Below, piece by piece: positions 10,919 to 22,137 of a stretch of DNA of 62,000 nt. The stretch's first letter is position 1; each line of letters starts with the position of its first letter. The notes beneath the pieces are model-generated. The model was not told where the DNA came from. It did not search any database and saw only the letters and a list, made by a program, of their open reading frames with translations. Both the position numbers and the translations under genes were made by a program. The DNA is taken from assembly GCA_037447655.1 (NCBI GenBank), contig JBBHKE010002870.1, positions 1-62,000 of the forward strand, given 5' to 3'. Source of the stretch: Zygnema cylindricum. Its lineage: Eukaryota > Streptophyta > Zygnematophyceae > Zygnematales > Zygnemataceae.

Positions 10919-12896
10919 TCAACCAACTTGATGTTCCATTGCTGTGGCGCCTGTTTCACTCCATAAAGAGACTTGATTAACTTGCAAACCTTACTCTCTT
11001 CCTCTCTCTCCACAAACCCCTTTGGTTTTTTTATAAAAATTTCTTCTTCTAGCTCTCCGTGTAGGAAAGTTGTTTTCATGTCCATTCGGTGAACCTCCAT
11101 GTCTTCCGCTTCGGCTAAACTCAACAGAATTCTGAGCGATGGGAATCTGACTACCGGTGCAAAGGTTTCGTCATAGTCAATTCCCTCTTTCCGTGTATAC
11201 CCCTTTGGAACGAGCCGAGCCTTGAATATTTCAATAGAGTTATCAAGATTTAATTTCAACGTAAAAACCCACTTACACCTAATAGGTTTTCTATTTGGAG
11301 GACAATCTACCAATTCCCAAGTTTTAGCCTCCATGGTTGAGTTCATTTCATCATTTATTGCAGCCGTCCACCTCTCATTTTCTTTACTCTTGATGGCCTC
11401 TTGATAAGTTTGAGGCTCATCTGGGTGTGACATTCTTGAAAGTTCATTGTTTACCCGTTTGTCTTGCACCCTTTTACTTATCCTTATTCCTCCTTCAAAT
11501 TTTGAACCCTGTAGGCATCCTCGGATTCCTCTTTATAGGTTCATCTTCTCCCCTTTCCTCGGATTTCGTTCCTCTTTCGGATTCTCCCCTTTCCCTCGGA
11601 TTCCGTTCCTTGTTCGAATTCTCCTTTTTTTTCGGAGTCAATTAAGATTGTTTCTTCACTTTGTGCTCCTTTCTCTTCAACCTTTTCTGGATGTTCTTCA
11701 GCTTCGTGAATCACTTCTTGTAAACCGGTTTCTACCTCCAAGTTCAAATCTGGTACAATTCTGATTGTCACAACTTTGTTATACTTGAACTGATCAACCG
11801 ATTTCTTTTTATCCGTTACCGCTAAATGTTTTTCTATAATAACATCTTTTCTCTTTAAGTCATACACTCTATATCGTTTTACATCATCATCATATCTAAC
11901 TAAATAACCGGGCTTTTCCTTTGCATCCATCTTCTAATTAGACTTATCAGTATCCAAACTATAGACTTGACTTCCAAATACTCTAAGATGAAACACATCC
12001 GACTTTCCACCGGTCCATTTTTCAAATGGAGTTTCCCCCTTTAAAGCTGAAGTGAGGACTCTATTCTTTATGTAGTTAGCATAATTCGTTGCTTCACCAC
12101 AAAACTGTTTTCTTATTCTCTTATCACTTAGCATGCTCGTAAGACTTACCTTTATGTTCTATTTAATCTTAATGCAACTCCATTTTGCTCTGGATTATGA
12201 GGTACGGTTTTTTGATGTTGAATTCCATCTTCACTTAAATATTCTTCAAATTCATTTGAGGTGTATTCCCCCCCATTGACACTTTGTATCCTCTTTATAG
12301 AGGTTTCGTGTAACTTCTCACTCCATGCCTTATATTCTTTAAAAACTCTAAAAACCTCACTTTTCGTTCTCATATCTCGACCAGTCATCAGTGAAAGTGA
12401 GCATATACGTCATTCCACTGGCCGATGGAACCCGAGCTGGCCCCCATACATCAGTATGGATAAGATCCAAAACCTTCTCTCATTTAAAGGTTGCACCTTT
12501 CGGAAAGGGAAGCTTATGGAGTCTTCCTTGAGCACATCCATTGTAGTCATCCATTGTTACTTCATTTTTTTATTCTAGTCCATCAACTATCTTTTTATTT
12601 TCCATTTCCTCTTGTCTATCTATGTTAACATGTCCCAGACGCTTATGCCATAACATCATGTCATTTCCACACGAGTACAAAACTCATTTCTTTCCACTAC
12701 TTAAAACAAGTCTGAACATTCCTTGCCTACCCTTATAGCTAAAAAATATACTTCACCATTGAAGCTAGCTGTGAATATCCCTTTACTTGTTTTTGTCACA
12801 AAGTCCTTGCCATCTAAGACCGTGGTAGAAATCAGATTTTTGCTTAACTAGGGGATATAAAGAACATCTTACAGGGTGACTAAAGATGTTTTTCTA

Positions 12897-12921
12897 TCTA
12901 CTACTACTACTACTACTACTT
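12897..12921. repeat. (CTA)n microsatellite in the Copia internal region
   Basis: A short CTA run encodes a poly-Val stretch in the protease-side frame. It is a simple-repeat expansion within the dead element. Confidence 0.8.
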
Positions 12922-13379
12922 TCAGATCTATGGATCCTACCAGGCTAGTATAAATTACTCTCCCATCCCCATTCTCTATTTCTACAAACGAATTCTTCCT
13001 CAATTTTGTGAACCATCTTTTGTCCTTACACATGTGCATTGAAGCACTTGAATCAATTATCCACCCTTCCTCCGGTGTCTCCCTCATACCTCCGAATGCA
13101 CACTTTTGCTTTCTTGGTATTTCCACTTGATTCTCTCTTTTCTCATTGAGGAGAAGTTCCTCCATCTCCTCTTTGCTATTGTTCAGCTGGCTGTATTTGA
13201 TACTTAAGTCTTCCAATATTGTGCAATCAGCCATGTAATGTCTCGCTTTTCTGCGAAAGTGACAGACACCTGTCTTTGGAACTCCTTTTTGTTGTCCATT
13301 GGGTCGTCCTCCTCCTTTTCTCTTATAGATAAAGCTTGAACCATCCTTTATGGCCACCCGAGGTGGTGGGCCAATAACC

Positions 13380-13588
13380 TGAAATTATGTGGGCACCACC
13401 GCCTCCCACATAATGCACAACTACTCCTCCACTACTGGATACACCCAACAGCCCTAAAGGGTTTGGGACTATTAATGCCAGCAATGACTCAGAGCAGCCA
13501 CACCCCTATGAGGACAAGACTCCCCTAAGTCTAACGCAAAAATAATCTCATAATTTGCTCTTTTGTTCAAGGGTAGCAGTTGTGTGCC
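13380..13588 (-). repeat. Extra 209-bp tandem copy of the LTR inner end
   Basis: Starts TGAAATTATGTGGGCACCAC. The true LTR copy beginning at 13589 starts TGAAATTCTGTGGGCACCAC and repeats the same series of blocks (CTACTGGATACACCCAACA, GAGGACAAGACTCCCCT). The 5' LTR inner edge has therefore been tandemly duplicated, which makes that side about 209 bp longer than the 3' LTR. Confidence 0.85.
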
Positions 13589-14564
13589 TGAAATTCTGTG
13601 GGCACCACAGCCTCCCACAGCCTCCCACAGAATGGACAGCTACTCCTCTACTACTGGATACACCCAACAACCTTAAGGGGTTGGAGACTATATCTGCCAC
13701 CCTGGCAGACAATGAATTTGACCAGCCTCACCCTTGTGAGGACAAGACTCCCCTGAGTCCACCGCAAAAAAAAAATCTCTAAATTTGCTCCCTTGAGCAG
13801 GTAGTTATGGGTATTCAAAGGCAGCATTTATATACAGATGGCCTCTGGGAGAGAGGTCTTTAAAAGTACCCTAAATCTTCTCTAAGTCATAGCCTGTCTA
13901 CTCTCAACGCGTATCTACTAAAACCCTCCGCCAATGGGATGACTGTACCGTACACTACAATACTATACTATATGTTCCTAGCCTTCATGGAATGTATACG
14001 GCACCTGTACGACACCACTAAGGAGAAGGTATTTGCCATGTCAAACACCATAGTTTTATCTCTTCCTTCTCAAGCTTGAAATGAGATGCTACCACATGTC
14101 GATTAATGGTGCTTTTGGTATACGTCGCCAAAGAGCCATTCCGGTCGGTCGGCGCTCACGCGAGCCTTCCGATTCTATTTCCTCGTCAAATGTCATTCGT
14201 TCATGCTTGACGTCGTGGAGAATGTTCTTTGCGGCCGTCGTACTATCTCCGTTCCATGTGTTTCTGTACGTCGAATGCCGTTAAATGGATTACGTCCTAT
14301 GTGACATGTTTATTTTTGTATCATATCTTTTATCTGTAATGATTCTACTACGACTTTATGGATAAGTCAGACGTCTACCCTTGATTCCGTAAGACTTAGG
14401 ATCAAATCTAGGTCGGGTCACTCCTTTTGCCGTGGTCCATTCTATCTCCCTTTCGTTAGTTCTGACTGTCATGGACAGTTACGATTTTCCTTACTTCTTT
14501 CTACCATGCAACTATCTTGAGAACTATAAGTAGGATAGGAATTACCTTTTTCTTATTTTCAACA
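13589..14564 (-). repeat. Copia 5' LTR
   Basis: 976 bases aligning with the 3' LTR at 8796-9764. The outer end reads TTTTCAACA on the plus strand (TGTTGAAAA on the coding strand) and is followed by CCAAT. Transcription of the element would have started here on the minus strand. Confidence 0.9.
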
Positions 14565-14569
14565 CCAAT
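14565..14569. repeat. Target-site duplication CCAAT (right)
   Basis: Matches 8791-8795 exactly and lies directly outside the 5' LTR. Confidence 0.85.
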
Positions 14570-14660
14570 TATATGAGTGCTAGTAATTGAAGGAAACAAA
14601 CAACTTGGAAAACCTCTTAATGGTCACTTGGTTGAGTTGCTGATGGTCGAGTTAAGGTGT
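14570..14660 (-). mobile_element. LINE-like copy A, resumed beyond the Copia insertion
   Basis: After the right CCAAT the sequence TATATGAGTGCTAG..GAAGGAAACAAACAAC aligns with AATATGAGTATCAT..GAAGGGAATAAACAGC of the LINE at about 53033-53070, the part immediately adjoining what precedes the Copia on its left. Homology becomes hard to follow after about 14650. Confidence 0.6.
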
Positions 14661-15735
14661 GTTCCCATGTAACCCGGACTTAGACTTATTACTTTGTTTT
14701 TTAGTGAAGATTATCTATACTACTTTTCAGAGTGTTCTTGTGTTCGAAAACGAAAATGATACTTTATACAGTGACGGTTGTAGATGCGGTACAATTTGTG
14801 ACGGTTGTAGACGACTACAAAACTCGCGACAATTGTTGACGTTTACAAAATAACGATGCTTGTAGACGTCTAGTTTTTTGTGACATTGCATATGTATAGA
14901 TTTTTGACGTCATTCTCACTTGTGATAGTGTCGACGTCAGTTATCCTAAAACTTTCCGCCATGGTTTATCAATTTTGTTTCTTTCTTCTTTTCTCACTCT
15001 AATTGCCATAAAACTACGCTCAAAGATAGTCAAAATAAGTATTTTTTGAAATCTCTTTCATGTCATACCATTATCATCGTGTTTCATTCCAAGAATTGTG
15101 AGATATAAGCGGTAGTGCCAGAGGGAGAGGGAGAGGGAGAGAGGAGCCTTCAAGGATTTCGCTTTTTGGAAATGACATCTGTTGCACGGGAAAAAGTCCA
15201 TACATGTTGGAAACGGACATTTTAAAAGTCCGTACGAGTTGTAAACGAACATTTTTTTTTTGTGTACTCGGCGTTTTGCAAAATTGTTTTTAAATTTTTA
15301 GACACGAGCAAAAACACAATCCTATTTGTTGTTTGACAGTAACTTTAAATAAAATCGACTAGCGAGTTGTTTTTAGGTAAAGTTTGAAGATTAGTTGAAA
15401 TGACGTCGAAGTGGGTCGAAAAAGAGGAAGACGACAAGCAGTTGTACATTTTAAGTGACAAAAGATGTTCTCATTTCAGGCTCTGTTTTGGATGAAAAAG
15501 ACAAAAAAAATGCTTTAACACATGGGAATACACCCGTGAAAATTACAGCAATTCACTGTGGAAATAAAAGGTGTACTAATTTGTCATCTTCGCATCGTGG
15601 CGTCTGTAGCGATTACGGCCGTCAGATCATACACATCAGTATATAAATAAGAGAACGTTGTTCACCCCTCCGGAAATCATTATATAGGCGATGTGTGTGT
15701 CTTGGATTTTTTCCGTCACACGCAGTACGCACGGC
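14661..15735. other. Intergenic DNA without recognised gene
   Basis: Contains repeated GACGTCTAC/GTAGACGTC-type words near 14770-14900, a short GAGGGA repeat near 15120-15142 and AT-rich sequence. I see no exon, transposase or RNA gene. Confidence 0.5.
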
Positions 15736-16290
15736 TGTACCGCGGGCACAATGAAGCGCTGCCGCCCGTCGCGTTACAGACCGCTGTACAGCTGGCGGAA
15801 TTCTATGCTGCCGCCCGCCGGTGTACAGACCGCAATACGGTTGGCGTAATGTTACGCTGCCAACCGTCGGTATACAGTTAGCCGTACGCTTGGCGTAATT
15901 ATACGCTGCCAACCGTCGGTGTACAGACAACCGTAAGATTAGCGTAATGTTACGCTGCCAACCGCTGTACGAATGGCGCAATGTTACGCTTCCAACCGTC
16001 GGTATACAGTTAGCCGTACGCTTGGCGTAATTATACGCTGCCAACCGTCGGTGCACAGACAACCGTAAGATTAGCGTAATGTTACGCTGCCAACCGCTGT
16101 ACGAATGGCGCAATGTTACGCTGCCAACCGCCGGTATACAGACAGTCGTATGGCTGGCGTAATGCTACGCTGCCAACCGTCAGTGTACAGACCGCCATAC
16201 GGCTGGCGTAATGTTACGCTGACAACCGTCGGTGTATAGACCGCTGTACTGCCAGCGTTGTCGTGTGTCGCGGTACAGACCGCCGTAGGA
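15736..16290. repeat. Minisatellite with higher-order structure (GCGTAATnnTACGCTGCCAACCG)
   Basis: Repeated monomers contain the semi-palindrome GCGTAATGTTACGC followed by TGCCAACCG(TCGG) and a GTACAGACCGCCGTAC-like linker. A multi-monomer block recurs: the GCCGTACGCTTGGCGTAATT point at 15881 reappears at 16013, giving a higher-order period of about 132 bp. The open frame at 15622-16113 (minus) is a by-product of the repeat. Confidence 0.85.
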
Positions 16291-16300
16291 CTTGCACAAT

Positions 16301-16846
16301 GTACACCGCGAATCGTTGTGTCAAAGTTTAAATAGTGCTGAAGAAAATTTACTGTAATTGATGCTAATAAAGATTTTTTTTTTTTTTTTTAAAGTTGTAT
16401 TCTAATTTCGGCTTAATGCTAATTTACGAACAGCAAAAATGGAATATTCGCCGTATATACATTATTATATGTGTCTGTACAAAATATTAGGAATTGTACG
16501 CCGTCGTGAAAGTTAAATATCCGTACAGGTCAGACTAATTTACGTGTCAGAATAATCCCGTTTTAATCCCGTTTTTTTAGCGCACATTCCTATGCGTGAG
16601 CGTCTGATTAAATTCATTTTTTTTTTTAAATTCACTTAGAGAGGTACATTTATGTACCGTCTGACATCGACCGTGCACCACACTATTCAGATCTTATTGT
16701 ATTTTCGTTCTTTACCCTATTTCATACGGTACCTTAACTAATGTCAAAGAAGAATTAAAATCATCTAATCCTATTTGAGGAAAAAAAACCAAATTTTTTA
16801 GAACCCAAATTAGTGACTTTGACACTAATAACGATTCGCGGTGTAG
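16301..16846. mobile_element. 546-bp TIR element (ACACCGC family), copy 1
   Basis: Left end GTACACCGCGAATCGTTGTG, right end AATAACGATTCGCGGTGTA, inverted. The interior is clearly homologous to 45717-46260: both contain GAACAGCAAAAATGGAA, a TACATTATTATATGT block, GACATCGACCGT and AACCCAAATTAGTGACTTTG in the same order. There is no transposase, so it is a non-autonomous element. Confidence 0.85.
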
Positions 16847-17524
16847 CGTTGCCATGGGTCGCGGTACGGACCGCCGTACCGCTGGCACAATGTAGCGTTG
16901 CCGTTTACATTCGAACTACAACCGTAATTCATTCGTTCATAACGGTTGATAGTTGATTATGTAACTGCGTTTATTTTACATATAACCTTCGACGGTGGTC
17001 CGACGTAACTAACATTCAGCGCGACAAATAATACTAACGTCATGATGACGTCAAAATATACGGACAGGCAATTTTTGTACGTCCACATAATTCAGTGTTC
17101 ATAATTATTGTGCAAATAATTATCGTCGACATAACCCAATATAGAATACTTAAATAAATTAGTGTAAACTACATAGTTGAAAAAGCTTTATCACATAAAT
17201 TAGCGTTCATTACTCTAATTATTAAGTGCGACGCAATACAGACTGCCGTACGGCTCACACAATCTAAAGTTGCCAACAGTCCTCAGTATTGACTACCAGC
17301 CGTACCGGCCCCTAAAAAAGCGTCGTTAAAAGTAAGCGCAGTCTGCCAAAAGTGGCGCATAGCGTGCAGATTGGCCATAGTTGTCCCGTGCGCATAATAC
17401 GCACGAAACAAACGAGCGAATACTACGCACGATACACATTTAACGATGAAAAAAATGTTATACAATGCGTACCTGCCAATGTAGCAGTCATTTAGCAGTA
17501 CATTTTTGTACATTTCTTGACAGT
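16847..17524. other. GTAC-rich intergenic DNA
   Basis: Scattered CCGTACGG/GTACGGACCG words resembling the linker of the minisatellite at 15736-16290 (for example GGTACGGACCGCCGTACCGC near 16862). No gene seen. Confidence 0.45.
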
Positions 17525-17761
17525 TAGTGTTGGGTATCGGGTGAAATCATATCACGATAATTTCAATATTCGATATATTGAATATCGGCCGGTCAGGGTT
17601 TGCGATATATCGTACCGAGACCAACATAAATTATCGCGATGTATTTGGGTAAAAAGTGGTTGTCTGTACAGATATAGTACAAAAAATAGTACGGAATTTT
17701 GTACGAAAAATCGTATGGAAAATCTCCCCCCCCCCCCCTCCCCCCACTGAGCTTGCGCCAC

Positions 17762-17794
<33 letters not shown>

Positions 17795-17958
17795 GGGGGG
17801 GGGGTTGAAAAAAAATTAGAGGAAAAAAAAATTGTATATATCGCAAAAATATCGCGATATTTTACTTCTCGATATATCGAAACGATATATCGAATCTCGC
17901 GTACCAGAAATTCGATATATACCGAATATCGACAACATGCTCTTGATACCCAACATTA
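17525..17958. mobile_element. hAT-like TIR element enclosing poly-C/poly-G
   Basis: Left end TAGTGTTGGGTATCGGG, right end GATACCCAACATTA, inverted. The flanking octamers TTGACAGT (17517-17524) and CTGACAAT (17959-17966) agree at 6 of 8 positions, as expected for an old 8-bp target duplication. The interior is rich in TCGATATATCG words. Ends and duplication length suggest the hAT superfamily. No transposase is present. Confidence 0.65.
17727..17804. repeat. Poly-C tract facing a poly-G tract
   Basis: A C-rich run (17727-17745) and a nearly pure G-run (17765-17804) are separated by about 20 bases. They could form a hairpin, and the G strand could form quadruplexes. Lengths in such tracts are often assembly-sensitive. 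Confidence 0.85.
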
Positions 17959-17966
17959 CTGACAAT

Positions 17967-18330
17967 GTCCCTACATTTTGCACCTTTAAGGGTTATTTAA
18001 GGGATTTTTCGGGCTTTATAGTACATTTCTTTACATTCCGTATGGTTGAGTATAACTGCCCCACACTTTTCATACTTGTAAGTACATCGTCCGTAGTTTT
18101 TGTACCTGTTAGGGTTATATATTTTAGGTTTTGTAGGGTACATTTCCGTACATTCCCGTATATTTCAATACAGCTGCGCTACACTTTTCGTGCAGTTACG
18201 TACAGTGATCGTACATTTTCGTATATATTTGGGTAATTAAAGGGGGGATTTTAGGGTTTCTAAGGTACATTGTTGTGCATTCCTTTATATTTGAGTACGA
18301 CTGCCAAAAAAATGTTGTACCATTAGGCTT
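17967..18330. repeat. Degenerate tandem repeat of about 120-130 bp
   Basis: Three diverged units share, in order, a TAGGG(T)TTATTTTAGG-type block, GTACATTTC.TTACATTCC.TAT, TTGAGTA or TTCAATAC, and a CTGC block (near 18019, 18137 and 18270). The sequence is rich in GTAC. Confidence 0.6.
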
Positions 18331-19360
18331 GGTATGATACAATTTCCGTATATTACTGTACAATTCTATTAGCTTTCCGTACATTTTTATATTTTTTATG
18401 GATTTTCTATGATTACGCACTCCGTACATTTTCGAAAATGTTTGTACAGCGAAAACTAAACGGATTTTAAGAAAAGTATGTAAGTCGCGAATACAACGTT
18501 AAAATCGGAAAAAAAATCCAAATCCGTACGAATTGGACAATAAGGGCTCAAACCATTACACTTGCTAAAAACTCTATACAAGCATAAACACACAAACACG
18601 AACCTTGCCCGTGTAACGGGCTCATTTTGTCTTGTTATAACAAAAACAGAAATAAGATGTAACGGGACTTACAACGGAATTCCTTTCGAAGTCCCCTTTT
18701 TCTTTGCATTCACGTTGACGGAGATCTTTCGATTGCCATTCTTTTTAGCCGCACCGATCACTCCACGTGGCTTATCTAGATGCCAACAGGACTGAGCAGC
18801 TATAGTACACGCGTCTTTATGCGAATCGCGGATACAGCACGAAAATTTAAGAAAGAAATTCCAGGGAAAAAGGACATGTCCAGAAAATGTCGGTGCCTAT
18901 TAATTGGCCTATTTGTGGGAATCAATGGGAGGCACTTTGACCAGCTTCCTCGTGTCCTGACTGTGACTCACCAGGAGCTTTTCAGCAGATGGTCAATGCG
19001 TTGACCGGCCGTAATCCAGAGCTGCAGATCCAGAGCGTACGAAAGTTGTCCAGTTGTACTATCGTGAAAAGCCACACCATGTTTCTGTACCTTACACGTG
19101 GACGTAGGATGTTTAGTTGTTTACTCAAACAATACGAAATATTTGTGTTTTAGTACGGTATTAATTTAGATTAGATTACACTGTAAAGTACTAAAGCGGC
19201 CGTTTGGTTGTTTTGGGCCTTCTGTTAAAACATGAGCGCCAAACCGGCAGCTTTGTTTGCTTGGACGTTTTTACCGACAGTCTAAGCCCTAAATGTTAAA
19301 AGTACAGTACTCAGCGCATAACTGCAACGGAGGGGAATCTTAGGCATAAAAGCTACTGTA
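18330..19360. other. Intergenic DNA, no recognised gene
   Basis: AT-rich with many GTAC words. The short frames at 18562-19004 lack family resemblance. Confidence 0.45.
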
Positions 19361-21406
19361 CAGTACTGTACTGTACTACATTTACAATGAGTGTACGGAC
19401 GTCAAAAGTACAGTACAGGCCGGGGTAACGGTAAATGCGTACGGAAGCAGTAATCATAAAATCGCAAACCGTCAAATCCGCAAAATACCTGCAGCTAATG
19501 CGCAAACGGCCAGAAATCCCGATGATTATTCTGGACCGGCTGGCAAATAGTCGTCCTGGGTGCTTTGTCGTATTCAACGAACGAGCCAACCAGGCAGCAA
19601 CAACCAGTCGCAAGCTTGTTCGTCGTATTTTCGTTGACACGTGTCCGAGAATCGCGGACGGTCGTCGCTTTGGAAAGTCGCCCTAAAAGTGATGCTGCGC
19701 CAAATGATGTTCGAGAAACCCTAATATGATGTAATCGTACTTTCTTTTTTGTTTTCAATCTGTTTACGTGGACTCTCTAAAATTTACTTCGTCGTTGAAG
19801 GTAAACCGTACAATTTAACTGATAAATTTTCCTACGGTTGATGACAAAAAAGACTGTACAAAATGTACGATTAAAGGCAAAATGAGGACAAAACGTATAT
19901 ACACGTGTGTTTCCAAGTGAAAAAGTCAAAAAGCTATTGCAGTAAAACGACTATACGACAAGTTTCACAAATCCGTACTGTAGGTTTTGCTTTCGTACAA
20001 GATATTCGTACTCAGCCATGCAGCTGATGTGTACTTTTTTCACCGGAAACAGTTGTGGATTGCTATGTAGACATTCAAAAATTATAATTGGACACCCCAA
20101 AAATTGCCGTACGAAAGTGTACCCTATCGGGGGACCTACCAGGTTTAACTGGCGACCCCGTGCAAAAAACTGTGTCCGTACATCTGCCCTAGTACCGACC
20201 TTGACAACGCGTCTAGAGAAGTCGCCAGGCGTAGAAAGTACAATTTTTTCGACGTACAGTAATGTAGCTAGCCACGTGGCATCCCCCAGGTATCAAAATT
20301 TTCAGCCTGGACGGACGGTCGACAGGCGAACCGCACCGACAACTTCAAACGTGTCCGTACTCTATTTTCGAGGTACGAAGGTCAGAGGACATCAGACTTG
20401 CGGGAACCAATAAAAGAGAAGTACGCACTAAAAACATAAAGTGTCAACTCCTTGAAAATATCGGTTCGGTTCGCCCGTTTGACGGTCTGCCCACGCTAAA
20501 AAAAAAATCATACCAGCACGATGCCACGTGGCTAACTACAGTACATAAAAAAATGAAAAATCCATCCACCATCTCCAAGCGCGTTGTTAGAGATGATGTT
20601 AGCAGCGGTCGTACGGACGCAGTTATTCAAGGGTTCTGGGCTTCTGGTGCACACCCTTCAAATCCAGTACATATTCGTACGGTATTTTTACCGTATGTCT
20701 ATCCTAGCACTTTGAGGCGTCTACAGAACAATCTCTGGAACAGCTATTTCCGTACAATTTACGTTCTCACAATATTATTCCGTACAGTACTGTACGTTAC
20801 AGTACTGTACCTGTCCGTCAACTTCCACAGTGCGTCCGCCGGGGCTCGTTGGAGTACTCCGTACACAAATGCACGAATCTACAGTACAGTATGGTACATA
20901 AGCTAACGAACAAAAATATGTACGGAAACGTGCATTGAAATTCCGTACAACTGGTATCGTACTTTTTATGAAGTCCTCTGTTTCTTTATACCGCTTCACT
21001 TTGTCAGCCGGACTGCAGTATTAGGGCGACTGCAGTGCTGTTCTCTCCCTCTCCCTCTCTCCCTCTCTCCCTCTCTCTCTACCCCTCTTTCTACCCCTCT
21101 ATCTCTCACGCTCGTCTCTCTCTCTCTTTTTACTCTCTCGCCTTGTTGGAATCCCTTCTCTTCTCACTATTTTTCTCTCCCCTCACCCCTCTCTCCTCTC
21201 TCTGCCTGTGCCCCGTCTCCTTCCCTTTTTTTTTCTTATTCTCTCTTCTCTCTCTTCTCTATCCTCCACTCTCTCCTTTTCTTTCTTGCCACTGTTTTTC
21301 TCACCTTTTTTTCTCGATCTTCTCCCTCTCCCCCTCCCTCCCCCCCCCCCCCTCCCCCCTCCCCCCCCCCCTCCCTCCTTTCCCCCCCTCCCTCCCTCCT
21401 TTCCCC
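19361..21406 (+). repeat. Large duplication, copy 1 (about 2.0 kb, ends at a gap)
   Basis: Aligns nearly base by base with 22138-24096. Shared landmarks are ATGAGTGTACGGA, AATACCTGCAGCTAATGCGC, GTACGAAAGTGTAC, CACGTGGCATCCCCCAGGT, GAGGCGTCTACAGAACAATC, GTGCGTCCGCCGGGGCTCGT and a CT-rich tail with CTTGTTGGAATCCCTTCTCT. The copies are about 2.77 kb apart start to start. There are many substitutions and small indels. The right edge runs into 10 Ns, so the true length is unknown. Confidence 0.92.
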
Positions 21407-21416
21407 NNNNNNNNNN
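21407..21416. other. Assembly gap (10 N)
   Basis: Ten N characters directly after a poly-C/CTCC tract at the end of duplication copy 1, a typical breakpoint for assemblers. The two-unit structure is therefore only provisionally placed. Confidence 1.
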
Positions 21417-22137
21417 AATTTTTGGATGTAGGATTAACAAATGATGTGGCATTTAGCAATAATCGCATATCTTTAATAATCACATATATTACTTAATCAC
21501 AGTACATGAGATTAAACACATAGTTATGGTAAAAGTTTTTTTACAAATTAACATTAAAGAGGTATTGCGCGACTAAACCCATATGTACTAGACGGCAGCT
21601 TCGTATATGCCATTTTATCCATCTTCATGTTTTAAACTGTTAGGCATGCTGCACCGCAGGCATCACGAATGAACTTAAGTGAAAGTACACATACCCGTAC
21701 ATTTCGACAATTTATACTTGTACCTATTTTAGTGTATAATTATGCACGGTGTAATGATTGTACATTCGCAAACCCAAAATAGAATTATGGAATCTTACAG
21801 GGGACGGACGCCACGTCGTACGGATTGTCAAATTTTGTACTTCTACCTATTTTACCGTATATGCTTCGACGGCAGATCATGTATACCCAAATCAGCGCGT
21901 TATGGAGAAATTACAATTAAACATTTTTTTGAAAATGGTATTGATACACAAATTAGAGTACATGACACTAATTCATTATATACACTAATAATTTCTATAC
22001 GCTAATAACGATTTACGGTGTAGTAAACAATTAGGATGTAGGTTTTTAACCAAAATTTTCAAATTCTTAATTAGCGTACACCACGCTAAATAATAGTATA
22101 CGCTAATCAAACGTACACGCTAATAGCGATTGGCGGT
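21417..22137. other. Spacer between the duplicated units, with TIR-family fragments
   Basis: AT-rich. Two right-type ends of the ACACCGC/AATCGCTATTAG family lie at 21990-22024 (GCTAATAACGATTTACGGTG) and 22104-22142 (GCTAATAGCGATTGGCGG), both in the same orientation, so at least one element is truncated. No gene. Confidence 0.55.

Larger units (their letters stand above)
9861..13357 (-). pseudogene. Copia gag-pol polyprotein remnant (multiple breaks)
   Basis: Pieces in coding order on the minus strand. (1) 12869-13357: a basic GGGRPNGQQKG stretch and a zinc-knuckle remnant (CHFRRKARHYMADC, second Cys absent), then protease WIIDSSASMHM, where families usually have D-S-G. (2) Near 12629-12655: the LWHKRLGH pre-integrase motif. 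(3) 12152-12480: integrase core with HTDVWGP, FTDDWSR, and SVNGGEYTS where an S-D-N-G-G-E is usual. (4) 10819-11469: reverse transcriptase with DYDETFAPV, MDMKTTFLHGELEE and SLYGVKQAP. (5) Near 10775: a DVDDLLIL segment where YVDD is usual. (6) 9861-10181: RNase H with CCWSSKQQKVIAQST, CDNQAAIA and KHMDI. Stops and frame changes between the pieces show it cannot make a full polyprotein. Confidence 0.92.
8796..14564 (-). mobile_element. Ty1/Copia LTR retrotransposon, degenerate, inserted in a LINE
   Basis: An element of about 5.8 kb with TG..CA ends, direct LTRs of about 970 bp and CCAAT duplications on both sides. On the minus strand the internal domains run nucleocapsid remnant, protease, integrase, reverse transcriptase, RNase H, which is the Copia order. 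A purine-rich tract (AAAGGGAG on the minus strand) abuts the 3' LTR at 9764. The two LTRs differ at many positions, so the insertion is old. Most of gag is missing: only about 20 bases separate the nucleocapsid-like frame from the 5' LTR side. I found no clear primer binding site matching the usual initiator-Met tRNA sequence. Confidence 0.93.

Noticed and set aside
11427-11764. Plus-strand frames of 72-105 codons
   Set aside because: Antisense shadows of the Copia polyprotein.
15622-16113. 163-codon minus-strand frame with internal peptide repeats
   Set aside because: It is the translation of the minisatellite. The peptide repeat simply mirrors the DNA period.
15736-16290. CRISPR-like array
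   Set aside because: Repeats are degenerate and contiguous with no unique spacers, and the genome is clearly eukaryotic.
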